The notes below the pieces were generated by a model. That model did no database searches and was not told the DNA's origin. It worked only from the letters and a program-made list of their open reading frames with translations. Shown piece after piece: positions 12,846-25,591 of a DNA stretch of 64,000 bases. The DNA comes from Apostichopus parvimensis (Eukaryota; Echinodermata; Holothuroidea; Aspidochirotida; Stichopodidae), in contig KN885037.1 in NCBI GenBank assembly GCA_000934455.1, positions 55,433-119,432 on the forward strand, written 5' to 3'. The stretch's first letter is position 1. Every line of letters begins with the position of its first letter. Position numbers and translations under genes: made by a program.

Positions 12846-15095
12846 AGGCTAAAAAAAATTTAAAAAAATTAAAAAACATACACAATATCAATATGATATA
12901 AATAAAGATACTCTTTTGCCAAAGAGACTTGTTCACAAATCTAGAATGGTGCGAGGTTTTGTGTTTCGACCTAGTCTAGTCTGTTGTGATGTAGTTGTCT
13001 GTTTGTGTGTATCTAGTATTGGTAAGTTCACTGTTTGTCATGTGGTTGTTCTGTGAAGTGTCTTGTGTGTTAATGTATACGTGGTCTGGGTCTGGATTGA
13101 AACGAACATGTTTCTGCGAAGCTTCTTTAATGTAGCGTTGGTTGCGTCTTTGGATTTTGCCGGATTCCGTTGTGACATAATATGAACAAGGTTCACTTCT
13201 TTAACTACGGCTGATTCCCATCGTTTCTTTCCAGTCTGGTCACTTTGGAAATAGACTTGTTGTCCTGGTATCAATTAAGGTGGTTGTTCCAGACACCTTT
13301 AGTGAAAGTAAGGTTTTTGTGATGTTTGATGATTTGTCAATCTGGATGTGATCTGGTCTCTGTGTGGGTTGTCGTTGGTTACATGAACTGGTAAAGTAGA
13401 TCTGATCTTCCTGTTATAGAGAAGCTCTGCAGGAGATGGAATTACGTTGTCTACTGGTGTCGTTCGAAGACTAAACAATGCCAGATATACATCCGCTCAT
13501 CCTTCAAAGCTTTAGCTGCTGTGTTTGGACAAAACCTTCGGCCATCCCGTTAGATTGCTGGTACGCCGGACTAGTTGTCGTGTGTTGAAATTGCCATATG
13601 TCAGCGAAGGATTTAAACAACTACAGTAACTGCTGTACTGACTGCCGTTGTCACTAATGAACTTCGTTGGGATTTCATGTTCCGAAAAATTTTGTTTAAG
13701 GAATGTGATACCCGTTTGGCTCGTAGAATCCCCTTTCGGCAATCGTCTGACAATAGGAAACTTGGAAAAATAGTGTACAACTAATAGATAGTCTTCACCA
13801 TATAGTGTAAATAGGTCTGACCCTACTGTCTGCCATGGAGCAGTTGGTAACTTGTGTTGTTCCAGAGGTTCTTTTGGTTGTGATCTTCCATGTTCCTGGC
13901 ATAATTGACATGCCTGTACCAAATCCTCAATGTCCTCAATGTCCTCAAATTTGCCTTTGCGCGTAATTGACATTTAGTCACACCTCGGTGAGCGTCATGA
14001 ATCGTTTGTAAGATTTGTGGTCAGTGTGTATCACAAAAGGTTTACCATAGATGTACGTGAAAGATATCTTTCGTATGCGAAGACTAACGTGAGCTTTTCA
14101 CGCTCAATGTTTGCGTTTCTTTTCTCAGTGTTTGTTAGAGCCTTTGATGCAAACGATATCGGTCTCCCATCATGGAGGAGGGCAGCTCCAAGTCCGCTGA
14201 GTGATGCATCTACTTGCAGAACCATTTTCTTCCTCCGATCCAAGTACAGTATGCAAGTGTTGTGGCCTTACAGATGAGGTTCTTGATGAGCTCGAATGAC
14301 TTCTGATGAGCGTTAGTCCAATCAAAAATAACATCTTTCTTGATTAGTGTCTCTGAGACTAGCTGTGTGAGAAGATCAGTTAGGAACAAATGGTGGCATG
14401 TAGGTTGCGATGCCTAGAAATTCCTGTACTTGCTTGCTGCTTTGTGGTGCTTTCAGTACCTGGATCGCCTTGATTTTTTGTTATGAATAAGGCTGAGCCT
14501 AGCGTAATTAACATAGCAACTCACCAATCCACTAGTTGAATTCAAAACACTCACAGTAAAAATGAACACAAACATTTAATATCCAAGTGAAATTTTTTTT
14601 ATAGAGTCCACAGCATTTTATTTAGAGATTAAGGTTCATGTGCTGTGCTAGTTGATCTAACTGCAACTGTTCAACTATAATTTGGATAATCCAACGAGAT
14701 GTGATATCGTATGGCGAATGTTCACTCGATTCAGCAGTATGTCCATTCGGCGTTCCTCAGCTGCACAGCCTGACTCCAGCGAGTCTGTTTGGTGTTCAAT
14801 TACCAGCATCTCGGTTGAGCTGGCTACGAAGATCTACCCGTTGCCGTGGAAACTTCACGAGGCTGGGGCACAGTTGATCCGAATAACGAAAATGTTGGTA
14901 GTCCGTTGACGTTAGTCTATCATATCATATCTTCATCTGTCAGTTTATTCCGTAAATAAATTAGACATAGCTGCGTTGAACTGTGTTGTTGTCCTGTAGT
15001 CCTGTTGTACTGTAGGTGTGTGTAATACCACGGTTACTATGGTATAGTACAATTACGAGCGCATATATGGGAGTGTTAGCTTCTAGTGTAGCTCA

Positions 15096-15347
15096 GTCTA
15101 GGAGTGTTAGCTCAGTGGTTAACGCCGGTGCCTTTCAATCATAAGGTCCCGAGTTCAAGGTCACTCCAAGATTAATGCATGTCGTCCAGTTACAGAGTTG
15201 TCGACAATTGACAATTCAAAATCATGGACTTGAAATATGAATCTAAGAGACTGACTTCGGTCAGCCTGCGGCTTTGATAAGCCAATGATGGCTTCTTCGC
15301 AAGTTCCTGCTTGTAGGAGGATCTAAAATACATACATACATACATAA
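15096..15347 (+). mobile_element. Full-length tRNA-derived SINE
   Basis: Box A-like TTAGCTCAGTGG, then a box B-like GAGTTCAAGGTC about 35 bases on, a body of about 170 bp, and a tail of CATA repeats (about 15331-15346). It lies inside the 5' end of the Ty3-type fossil. The same head occurs at 12290 and, diverged and inverted, at 1-54. Confidence 0.65.
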
Positions 15348-15495
15348 ATGGGTACTCTGCACAGTATATGGCTTACTAACAATACTACACTGCTCGGCTT
15401 ACCTACGTATACTCAGCTGATGTTTGGGTATGTAAATAGCGTTGAAGACTTGACGATTTCCACAATAACAAAAGTAAGAAACATCGCTACCACCA

Positions 15496-15734
15496 TGTAA
15501 TATATAGTGCTGTTTATGTAGTAGGATGATTATTTATGAGACTATGACAGTTATTAGTATGCTCTCATGTACAGCGTTTATTAGATGACTTGTTTACAGG
15601 GACCCAGCTGAGATAGGAGAGAGTGAACCATGGTGTAATCATGGTGTAATCACAATATATATGATATGCATAATAACGGTGGTTCTACGCAGTAGTTAAG
15701 TACAGTAGTGCGTTAATATTAACAACATATGACA
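15496..15734 (-). repeat. LTR of the Ty3-type fossil (5' LTR)
   Basis: A 239-bp block matching the LTRs near 9640 and 12497. On the minus strand it starts TGTCATATG, ends in TTACA and is followed by TGG. Confidence 0.7.
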
Positions 15735-16020
15735 TACATGATGCAACCTTAAATCATTTTCAATTGATTAGTTTAGATACATACCTACGACATGCTCTAC
15801 ATGTATGTGAGAGTAGATGTAGATGTACATGTGTATCCACGGGAGAGGAAGGCACAGATGGAGGGGAGGGGAGGGGAGGGGGGATGCTTTATATTAAAGT
15901 CTATAGCTACCATATCATTTACCTGGGAATAAGAGAAGAATCAACATTTCAGTTCAGTCATTTGAAGTTTGAACAGTGCCAACATTTCCCAAAACGACTT
16001 TGATATTCAAGTTGGGTACT
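15735..16020. other. Intergenic sequence with a GGGGA tract
   Basis: No gene seen. A G-rich tract (about 15860-15884, repeated GAGGGG) could form a quadruplex. Confidence 0.5.
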
Positions 16021-16207
16021 AATTTAGAATCCGTACCATTCCTAACCCCTAACCCTATTCCCTACTTCCTAACTCTAATTCCTAACCCCTAACCCTATTC
16101 CCAACTTCCTAACCCTACTTCCTAACCCCTAACCCTACTTCCTAACCCTAATTCCTAGTCCCTTGTAAGCTTTCCCATTCATATGGTACGGATTCTAAAG
16201 TTAGGCC
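16020..16207. mobile_element. Inverted-repeat element with a CCTAACCC-type core
   Basis: TTTAGAATCCGTACCAT near 16022-16040 and its reverse complement near 16182-16200 flank about 140 bp of degenerate CCTAACCC, CCCTATT and CCTACTT repeats. The arms extend outward through CTAA with one indel. The shape suggests a small non-autonomous DNA transposon carrying a telomere-like minisatellite. No clear target duplication. Confidence 0.6.
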
Positions 16208-17194
16208 TCAAGTTGTTGACACAGCCTACTTTCAATTGTTTGCTCAAATCAGATTAAGGATCATAATGCTGCTGTGTCTATCATATGTGTCGTACACAAA
16301 CTGAACCATTGCAATCATTGCCAAACAAAGGTGGAATTAACTACTCTGTAAAATAATTCTGGAAATCACAAAGCATAGGCCGGCCTATATATTAATTAGG
16401 ACTAGCCAAAAGACCTTTGACATTTTGTGCTATTTCAAGTTAAATATAAAAGTATGCCTAGTCGATTGCTTTCAAATGTACAACCATTTTTTAAATTTGC
16501 TACACTCCTTGACTGATACTGGTGGGTTGTAGCCTGGGTACAGATTACAGTCCGTAGTGTGGCCTAATGTTACTAGTTAGTATTACTATTAATTACCAAC
16601 GATAAATGCATTTCAGATTGTTATACTTAACCTACACCAATGTGCTTTTGCAGGCAGTTTGAACTTTCAAGAAGCTGGACAAGTTTCACGTTCAGGAACC
16701 GACGATACATTTTTGGGAGATGAATCTTGGCTAGTTTTATTCCCTCAAAATTATTCGACCATGGACAAGATAAGGGCAGTTCATGGTCCATTTCCCTTAA
16801 TTTGCTAGTGATTCGCTTGACTAGGCTGACACAGGCGCAACGCAGCTTGTAACTACAGTTGTGGTCAAAGTGAAGTTTTTGGAACAGACGACAAAATAAA
16901 AACCGGTTTGAAGCTAGGGATCAACAAACAACAAAAGTCAAACAACACCTTTCAGAAGAACAAAGGGACGGACGGACGGACGGCCAGAGACCGTACTGTT
17001 CGGCATTGTCAGCTTGTCTGTTATTTTTTGATATCAATTTATTATTTTTTCCATAATTATAACGAATAATGACAATATAAATACGAATAAGTACAAAACC
17101 ATACCTGTTTTGGAAAGAGTTGCGTTCGTAGGCTACACATGTATTTCTCATACATATATTGACGTATCGGCTGGTTTAACTCACGAACCACGCA
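16208..17194. other. Intergenic, no gene seen
   Basis: AT-rich sequence with a short GGAC array near 16966-16983. The 76-codon open frame at 16921-17151 on the minus strand has no recognisable domain. Confidence 0.5.
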
Positions 17195-17441
17195 AAACAA
17201 TACACATGAGAACGGACTTATATTTATACGTCTTTATTCTAAACGAGAAAATGCCGAACTGATCGAAGTTGATACATATCGGTGTATATACAACATGATA
17301 AATGATATGTAGGTCATATTGATAAGGTCAGCGGACAGACCAACGGGTGCATGGTTTCGAAGAACCCTGGGAAGACTACATCAGTATACACAAACTTTAT
17401 CAATATACTATACCAGGGAGTTGTTATGGAACAACTCCCTG
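17195..17441. repeat. Dispersed repeat ending in a 28-bp palindrome
   Basis: Bases 17267-17412 match 25730-25865 in the same orientation. Bases 17195-17265 match 25625-25700 in inverted orientation. The right end is a palindrome at 17414-17441 with arms CAGGGAGTTGTT and AACAACTCCCTG around ATGG. A related palindrome is at 25592-25620. Confidence 0.7.
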
Positions 17442-17482
17442 ACTATACACTCTTCTCCTTTATTAATACGGAGCTCTAATCA

Positions 17483-17805
17483 CAAATTCTGAGCCAGGAA
17501 TTTGCCAAGGGAGGGGCGAAAAGGTAGGCAAATTTTCAGAGCCGTAGATACGGCATTGCAAACTATCTAAGCGTAGCGCCACCATGAGTTGGCGCGAAGT
17601 GTACAAGAAAATTTTGGCTGCGGAAAATGCCTCCCAGATCGCTGGAAATGGCACTTCCCAGGCCTTGTTAGTTGTATCTTAGCATTTTCTCTTTTGAAAT
17701 TACTAGCGATATCTTAAAAACATTTAAAAAAAATTAAAAAATATGCTCAAGGGGGGGGGAGGCTGCCCCCTTCGCCCCCCCCCCCCTTGGCTACGCGTTT
17801 GAACT
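17483..17805 (+). mobile_element. MITE, diverged copy of the element at 46422-46730
   Basis: It shares most of its length with the hAT-like MITE at 46422, including GGAATTTGCCAAGGGAGGGG, AAGCGTAGCGCCACCATG and ATGCTCAAGGGGGGG. Its ends differ from that copy and I cannot define a target duplication. Confidence 0.65.
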
Positions 17806-17839
17806 GCCTGGGATTACTTTAAAGGTATATTTACTCATT

Positions 17840-20025
17840 TTGCAGATAAACATGTCCCACACGCTGGAGTCGTATCAGGGGTAAATTACAGCCTTGGTTT
17901 AATGATGAAATCCTATCTATAACTAGGGATCGTGACCATTATAAACGTGTTGCTCAAAAATCTGGAAAGTCTAGTGACTGGGACTTTTTTCGTCATCTCC
18001 AAAATAAAACTAATAATCGAATCAAACAAGCCAAAAAGTCATACTATACTGATAGTATTGAACAAAATAAGAGTAATAGCAAGCAGATGTGGAAGATCAT
18101 TAAATCTATTCTTCCAACAGAAGCTTGATAACGCTACTGTAAATAGGCTTTTGCTCAATGGCAAAGCTGTTGAAACACCTACAGTGGGATGGCTATAAAG
18201 CTTTTAATTTTTTTTATTTACAGACATTGGTAATACACTTGCCCTGAAGTTTGTAAATGATGGTGGCTGGGAGTTGTTGGGAAGTTAAAGTATGTTGACG
18301 AGTCTTTAAAGTTTATTGAAATTAGTGAGGATTTTGTCAACAGACAACTCGCAAATCTTCAAATTGGTTAATCTACTGGTACGTATTGATGACATATAGT
18401 GCTAGACTTTTAAAAACAGGAAGTTACCAAATTTCCAAACCAATTACCTTTATTCTTAATCCTACTATTCGTAGAGCATCCATTCCTGTTGAGTGGAACA
18501 GACAGTTGTTTCCCCTATTTTTAAGGATGGGCTGAGAACAGTTGTGGTAACTATATATAGGCCCATCTCAGTTTTGCCTGTTATTACTAAAATTCTTGAG
18601 AAAGCTACATTCATGCCCAACTTTATGGTCATCTTCAAAACAATGGGCTTCATAGTTAAGACAACATTCTCCCCTTGCTGCTATTGGCGTTACTGACTAC
18701 ATTCTTGATAATGGACAAGGGTCGGATCACTGGTGCTGTGTTTTTGGACCTAAGAAACGCCTTTGATACAGTCAACCATGAGATTCTTCTGCATAAATTA
18801 TCTTATTATGGGATACGGCATAACGAGCTGGCATGGTTCTCTATATATTTGTCAAATAGGGAACAAATTATGGGGTTAAATATGATGCAAGACCTGTTAA
18901 AATTGGTGTACCCCAGGGATCCATATTGGGTCCACTTTTATTGATCATTTTTATTAATGACCTTCCTATACTGTAGTTTCGAATTGTAAGGTTTTTCCTT
19001 AATATGCCGATAATACTGTCATCATGTATAGTTCAATAGTATGGACCTGGAAGCTGTTTCTGATTGGATGAACACTTATAAGCTGACACTTAATTAATGC
19101 TTCTAAAAACTAAGGTTATGACATTTGGCTCTTCTCAAATTATAAAAAATGTTAATCCCCCTCAATGTAAAGCTTGATAATGATATTTTTGAAAATGTGT
19201 ATCTATTCAAATACCTTGGATTGTGGTTCGAACCGTTTCTTAAATGGGAAACACATATTGACAAAATTACTGCAACAATATCACAGAAACTGGGTATTCT
19301 AAAAAGACTTAGCTGATGTGTTGACCAGCTTATACACGTAATACTCTATACAACGCTCTACTGATTGTACCCCGGTGGCCATATTGATTATTGTTCTGCC
19401 GTTTGGACTACGGCGACGAACAAATTGGTTGACCGGGTTCAGATTCTTCAAACTCGTGCAGCTAGATTAGTCCTGGGGTAGTGTGGGCTTCGGGATGTGC
19501 ATGTTACAGATATTTTTGCTGAATTGAAGTGGTTAAATGTCCGTCAACGTGCATTATATTTCAGGAATATTCTAATGTATATAGATGTGTCCACGACCTG
19601 GCTCCAGATTACCTTACTGATAACACTATTCTACTGAGAGAAAGCCATTCGCACAGAACTAGATCTAGCTGCTCTAATAATGTTTCACTTGCTCCTGTTA
19701 GATCTGGGGAATGGTAAAAGGTCCTTTAAATTTTCTGGAGGCAGGTCGTGGAAAAGCCTTCCCCCAAATTTGAAATGCTTTCCAAATGTTAATATTTTTA
19801 AACGCAATATGAAAACTTATATATTTTGTTTAGATGTCTGATATTTGTTTGTCTATCTTTTTGCCGTCCTCTTTGTGATTTTGGATGTTAATTACAGTTT
19901 TTCTACTGCATACTATTGTATATGTATTTTATATTGAGGATTCCTCTGGAAAGCAATGCATGCTTCTGCACTGAGCAGGACTACCCTCATTAAAGATGAC
20001 AATCATAAAAAATAATAATAAAAAC
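17840..20025 (+). mobile_element. 5'-truncated LINE (non-LTR retrotransposon)
   Basis: Fragments in all three plus frames give a non-LTR reverse transcriptase in order. A linker with PWFNDEILSITRDRDHYKR is near 17900. RT motif GAVFLDLRNAFDTVNHEIL is near 18735. GVPQGSILGPLL is near 18910. A YADN version of the catalytic YADD box is near 18995. A 3' domain with a SWKSLPPNLKCFPNVNIFK-like string is near 19750. It ends in an A-rich AATAATAATAAAAA tail near 20010. The frame changes many times, so the copy is dead. No endonuclease is seen, consistent with 5' truncation. Jockey/CR1-like by general appearance only. Confidence 0.85.
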
Positions 20026-20199
20026 CAGTGAAAAGGCAGTGCACAGCCCTTGACAAATAAAAAAAAAACGGAAGAAGAAGCAACCATTAACAATTTCGGT
20101 TACTATAACTATTACGGTAGGTTAAATAATATGTACTGAATAACAAAACCCACTGAAAATTTACCACCCGTATCTATCCACTGTTTTACGAATACGACG

Positions 20200-20345
20200 T
20201 GGATATATATATATATATTTATCAAGATATATATGGCTTTATATATGGCCATATCAAACTTTATATATATCAAGATATATCTGGCTTTATATGGCCATAT
20301 CAAGTCTTTATCTATTCAGATATAGCCAGATATCAAACCAGATAT
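20200..20345. repeat. AT-rich TATATGGCCATATC repeats
   Basis: Repeated AAGATATAT, GGCTTTATA and TATGGCCATATCAA strings with dyad symmetry. A possible cruciform-forming microsatellite. Confidence 0.6.
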
Positions 20346-20639
20346 GGAATTTGAGTAAGGGCATATATGTCTTTCTTGGTGTATTGTTCGAGGGAACGTT
20401 TGACGTTTCAATACATTGACCAATTGCAGTTCCTGTTGGGGTATTATCTTGTTCAATTAAGTCAGGTATCATATATTACTTTGATGTTCGATATCTGGAA
20501 CGGAAGTAACTTGTGTAGCTTCACTCTCTACGTTCTTTTCAGTCGTAATTGGTTCAATGGGTATGTCTATGATAGTTGTGCCCACTTGATCCTATGGAAA
20601 ATCTGGAGTGTCATGTTTGACCCTTAAATGATCCACGTG

Positions 20640-22650
20640 GCGTTTCCAAATTAAATTTGAATTTGACAATAAGCTAATATGTAAGCTAATATATATCAAT
20701 GATGAAAAAGTGCCAAATTACATAAGAGCAGATGAGGTATGGAAGTCATTTGAATATCCCAGAATATCTACCGAAGATTCAAAAGTTATTGCCATATAAC
20801 ATGCAGAGAAAGTGGGCAGTAAAAGCACAAGATGTCATGAACAACAATGTTGAACCAAAATTTCAAGACATGGTGGCATATTTTAGAACACGAAGCATCA
20901 GCACGCGAATAATGTATTTGGGCGCTCCCTGAGAGAACAAACTAGCAGAACAAATACATTTGTGACAGAAATTAAAGAGAGTGAACAAACATGTCATAAT
21001 TGTGGGGGATTCCACAAATTGTGGAATTGTGAGCAATTGCGAAAAATGGATGTCAATGAGCGGTGGGGAGTTGCGAGTAAGAAGAAATTATGCTTCAAAT
21101 GTTTTGGTAAACACTAAGCCAAAAGTTCCAGACGAAAAATGCATTGTGGTATTGATGGCTGCTCTATATAGCGACCATAATCGATTGCTTTACAAAACCA
21201 CATTCAAAGAGAGACGACAAAATTAACAAAGAGGAGCAGCAACTCCATCTAAATTCGAGAATAATTCAAATGAGAATACTCCTAAAACCATGATGGCAAG
21301 AAATAAAGAAGTGGCAATGGGAACCGTGCCAGTTACCATAAAATACGGTGACAAAATCATAAAGGTAAATGTATTGTTAGATGATGGTTCTACCCAGACG
21401 TACTATGTCAATGCAGACCTATAGCTAGTGAAGTAGGCGTTATGGGAGTGAAGGAAACTTACCGTAGAAAGTGATCAATGGTCAAACTGAACAATTCCAA
21501 ACAATGCCAGTACAGTTGAGTGTTCGATCTATGGAAGGGTAAACCACTATGAAACTTAACGCCTTAACAACAAATAATTTAACAGGTTTGATGTATGCGA
21601 CAGAGCGGTGCAAGTTCAAGGCAACGTGGCATCATTTGAGCAGGGAGTATAGCAAATCCCTGATTTGAGTGACCTCCCAATACAACCTTTTAGTGAGAGA
21701 GGTACAATTGACGTACTATCTGGTAGTGATTACCATGAGCCACACATGTGCATTGATGAGAGAAGGGGAAAGAGAAATGAACCCATAGCACGTTTACCCC
21801 CGCTAGAGTGGACTTGCATTGGGCAAATCAGCCGCAGTGATGGAAACTCTTACTTTGCCAGGACATATAAATAATTGTGACGAATTATTAAAGAAGTTTT
21901 GGGAGGTTGAAAACACTGGACTTCAAACTAAGGGGTCTGAATATATTCCCTGGGGGAGCAGGAAGTGGTAGAAAAAGTTGTCGATTCAGAACCACTGATG
22001 GGAGATATGGTGTAAAAGTACCTTGGAAAGACGAAAATGTGAAGCATCACAAATTTCAACAATTACGACATGGCATTTAAACGGCTACAAGGTCTAAGGA
22101 AGAGGTTACAAAAAGACCCAGGTCTGAGGTATGAATACAAGGGCGTGGTTAACAAGTATGTTGAGAAAGGATACATAACAAATGTCAAAGAGGTTGAAGT
22201 TAATGAATTTAATAAATTCAAGACCAACTACATATCAATCGGCCAATACAAAAGATGATGTCCCGTTAACACCGAACCATTTCCTGCACGGTCAAAGTGG
22301 GGGAATATTTGCTGCAGAAATGATAATTAATAACACAAGTTTTAATCCTCGGAAGAGATGGAGAAAGGTACAAGAGCTGGTAAATTATTTTTGGCACAGA
22401 CGGCTGAAAGAATATTTGCCGACTTTAAGCAAAAGACATATGTGGAAAAGAGTGAAAAGAGATTTGAAAAGAAATGACGTGGTAATCGTTTTGGAGAAGT
22501 CTAACCAGCAAGGAAATTGGCCATTGGGAAGAGTGGTGGAGGTTTTCAAAGGTCTAGACGGACATGTGCGAATAGTGAGAGTAAAGACAAATAAAGGAGA
22601 GATCACGCGACCAATAACAAAATTGAGTCTGTTAGAAATTCACTGATTGA
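20640..22650 (+). mobile_element. BEL/Pao LTR retrotransposon fossil
   Basis: Pieces occur in BEL/Pao order. A gag-like segment lies around 20730-21120. A protease-like [10 protein letters not shown] string is near 21375. The entry to reverse transcriptase is near 22065. The C-terminal DUF5641-type tail is at 22255-22646, with LTPNHFLHGQ, RKRWRKVQELVNYFWHRRL, WPLGRVVEVFKGLDGHVR and ITKLSLLE. Most of RT, RNase H and integrase is missing. The element is broken in many places and old. LTRs were not identified. Confidence 0.8.
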
Positions 22651-23540
22651 GAAAAAAATATATAGCCTACAGATTGAGCAAAAAAGGGGCAGAAAAATCC
22701 CCAAAGAACCTGAGGGTAGTCTAACCCCAGTGATGGTTTAAATGACAATTTTTAATAGCAACAAGAGTGAAAAAGAAAAGAGAAAATTAGTAATGTATAT
22801 CAAGCACTACATTTGTATGTTGGAACTGAACTTAATGAGAGAACTTTGATGAAACAAATGTTACAATTTGTTACAAATGTTACAATTTAAAAACGTACTC
22901 TTGAGCTGTAGAAATAGATAAAGTTTTATGATTCTAAACTGGACATTAACACTCAGGAAAAATATTTTTGAGGAACCCTAGAGGCAGCCTGTTTCGAGGT
23001 AGATTTTAGTTCCGTCACTATACAACAGGTGGCACTAGTCACTACGAATTTATGAATTATGGATCAAATGTGGACATTTATTGCATTTGACTTGCAAAAT
23101 GGTGTATCAATGTTAGCTCCTCATGCCCGCAATTTAGTGTAGTAATCCTATCAATATGCCAATAAGTAGCTGTAGCCCAATCGTAACGTATGGATGACTT
23201 TCCGAAGAGACGTGCTGTGATTGGCTATTGGCTATTCAATATACAGAATGGTACGAACCTACCTGCATAAATAGAACTCGCGGCCTGGCAGGTGGGGTCG
23301 TGGGGGTCAAGTAAGATGAAGGTTTCGTCCAACCATGGGTTAGAGGTTGGAATGCTAATGAGTTTTACTGGGGAAGTAAGTACAGTAGAAGTAGGCAATC
23401 TTTTATTTTGGGGATTTTTTAGGATGTGACTAGCAGTAATGGTTAAAATGACCTTCAGACAGAAAGGAATTAATAAATAAAAGCTAACACAGAGAGCAAG
23501 AGAAAATGTTCATGTCATTTTCGGCCTCGAGAACAGACCC
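22651..23540. other. Between two retroelement fossils; possible LTR of the right-hand one
   Basis: No gene seen. On the minus strand a purine tract followed by TGTTCTCGAGG near 23541 could be the start of a 3' LTR for the Ty3-type fossil to its right. The far edge cannot be set. Confidence 0.35.
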
Positions 23541-25440
23541 CCTACTAAAGTTCTTTGCGTAAACTTCGTCCCCCATCTGAAATGATCTCCACACAGCGTG
23601 CTTATTATGAGAATCTCTGCTTTTCCTGCTTCCTCCTGACCTTATTTGGTTAGATCGGGGTGCAGAAGGTCAAAACGAGACCTCAATTTTCGTTTCATGA
23701 ACAGTTCTGACGGAGATACACTTGTAGTAGTCTGAGGAGTAATACGATAAGTAAATAAGAATCTAGATAATTTATCATCGAAACTACAATGTTGCATTTT
23801 TTTCAGACCCGATTTGAGAATTTGGACGGCTCTCTCTGCTAAGCCTGGGTGGTAGGGTGACGATGTTACATGATTAATACCGTTCAATGTACAAAACTGT
23901 TCAAATTCTTCACTAGCAAAACACGGACCATTGTCGGTCAACAACATTTCAGGAAGACCATATTGTGCAAATTGTCTCACGCATAGTCTGAATAGTGGCA
24001 GAGGAAGTCGAGGAATTCATTTTATGAACTTCTAACCACTTGGAATGTGCGTCAACCAACACCAGAAACATATGACCCATGAACGGTCCTACATAATCAG
24101 CGTGCATTCTAGCCCATGGCTTATCAAGCCAATCCCGTGGATTTAATGGTGCTTGCGGTGGCATTGGACGATTTGTTTGGCATATGTGACATGACTTAAC
24201 ACAACACAAGATTCAATATCTGTATCTAAGTTTGGCCACCAAACGAGCATTCTTGCTGAGCTTTTCATGCGCACAATTCCTGGATGGCTTCCATGCAACT
24301 CATTCAGAATTTGCGTTCTGCCTTGTTTTGGGAGGATTACTCTGTTACCCCATAACAAACATCCCTCTTCAACACTTAATTCTTTACGACGTTGAAAATC
24401 AGGTTTGAAATCATTAGTCGAGCTCGGGCATTCATTTGGCCAAGCTGTGCGTACGAAATTCAAAGTCCGAGATAATACTGGATCCTTGGCTGTCCAGTTG
24501 CTGATTTCGGTGGTGGTGATTGGCCCATGATTAAGGTTCTCTAGCAATAAAATTGTATCTGCCGGCATTGACACTTGTGTGTTGTAATCTTTCAAGGGTA
24601 GGCTACTGAACGCATTGGCATTGCCATGTTCAGATGTAGGTCTAAACTTCAAATTATATTCATAATTCGTAAGCATCAATGCCCATCTTTGAATTCTAGA
24701 CGATGCTTGTGGTGGTACGGACTCATTGAACAATGATTGCGATGGTTTGTGATCGGTGACAAGTTCAAACTTACGACCATACAAATAAGAATGATATTTC
24801 GTAACACCAAAAATACATGCCAGTCCTTCCTTTCTAAACTTGTGAGTAGTATTGCTCAGCTTTGGAAAGTGTTCGAGAGGCATATTCAACAGGTTTCTCT
24901 GACCCACAAGGCATTTTGTGCGACAAAACTGCGCCTACGCCGTACCGAGACGCATTGCAGGACAATATTAGTTTCAATTGTGCCATGGGTGAGGACTCTG
25001 TTAGAAGTCAACAATTTCTTTGACTTGACGAAAGCACAGTGCTCTTTTTCAGATCGCGTCAATTTAGTTTAGTTTAGTAGAAAAAAGGATCAGGAGGGAC
25101 ACTTAAGTCCCCATCAAGGACCCTATAGAGAGAGGAAAAAAAACTAAAGCACAAACACTCAGACCCGAATACAATGCTTAAAGTGCTTGTCCAAAGCATT
25201 CTTAAACCCATTGACACTACTTGCAAGTACAACTTTCTCAGGCAAACCGTTCCACTCATTCACAACCCTATTAGAAAAAAAGTTATGCCGAATATTAATC
25301 CTACTATGTGACTTTTGGAGTTTAAGACAATGACCTCTGGTACAACTACTGTTGACTTCCTTTCTGAGCAAAGAGTACAATGGAGCAAGCGTACTGGTCA
25401 AGTTAGGAAGGAACTTACTGTAATAAGTAAGCAAGGACTT
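23541..25440 (-). mobile_element. Second Ty3/gypsy-type fossil with a LINE tail inserted in it
   Basis: Read on the minus strand: the end of reverse transcriptase (YYSKFLPNLTSTLAPLYSLL, about 25360-25434), RNase H with LVTDHKPSQSLF and RIQRWALMLTNYEY (about 24600-24907), an integrase zinc-binding region with LNELHGSHPGI (about 24300) and an integrase core (about 23642-24209). It is a different family from the fossil at 9640-15734. It has a few breaks and lacks gag and most of RT. A LINE 3' fragment separates the RT and RNase H parts. Confidence 0.85.
25075..25356 (-). mobile_element. LINE 3' fragment nested in the Ty3-type fossil
   Basis: On the minus strand it codes for a typical non-LTR C-terminus: TRGHCLKL, then RHNFFSNRVVNEWNGLPE, then VNGFKNALDKHF. 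It interrupts the Ty3 pol remnant, with RT-end sequence on one side and RNase H start on the other. A diverged relative is at 48060-48450. Confidence 0.8.
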
Positions 25441-25591
25441 CAGTTGTGAAACATTCTGTGGTTCTGGAGCCTATTTTACTGCTCTTACTTTGTCTTCTGT
25501 TGGATGAAGACGTACCTTCGGCGTCAATCTTACGACCTAAGTAAATGCCAGACGCTGACATGAATGCACGTATAACCCTACAGACCCTAAC

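Larger units (their letters stand above)
12497..15734 (-). mobile_element. Ty3/gypsy-type LTR retrotransposon fossil, copy 2 of a tandem duplication
   Basis: It repeats the structure of the fossil at 9640-12342 at an offset of about 2815 bp, with very few differences. A partial LTR is at 12497-12676, integrase remnants around 13280-13973, RNase H/RT remnants around 14031-14500, then the same unrecognised 600-bp block and SINE. A third LTR at 15496-15734 is the 5' LTR. It ends in TATATTACA and is followed on the minus strand by TGGTGGTAGCGATG, a primer-binding-site-like start. The element has several breaks and lacks gag and most of RT. Confidence 0.8.

Noticed and set aside
15105-15165. Possible true tRNA gene
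   Set aside because: Box A and box B-like strings are present, but no clean acceptor stem or anticodon arm can be drawn, and the sequence continues into a SINE body with a CATA tail.
16036-16160. True chromosome-end telomere array
   Set aside because: The CCTAACCC-type repeats are degenerate, only about 120 bp long, and enclosed by inverted arms inside ordinary sequence.
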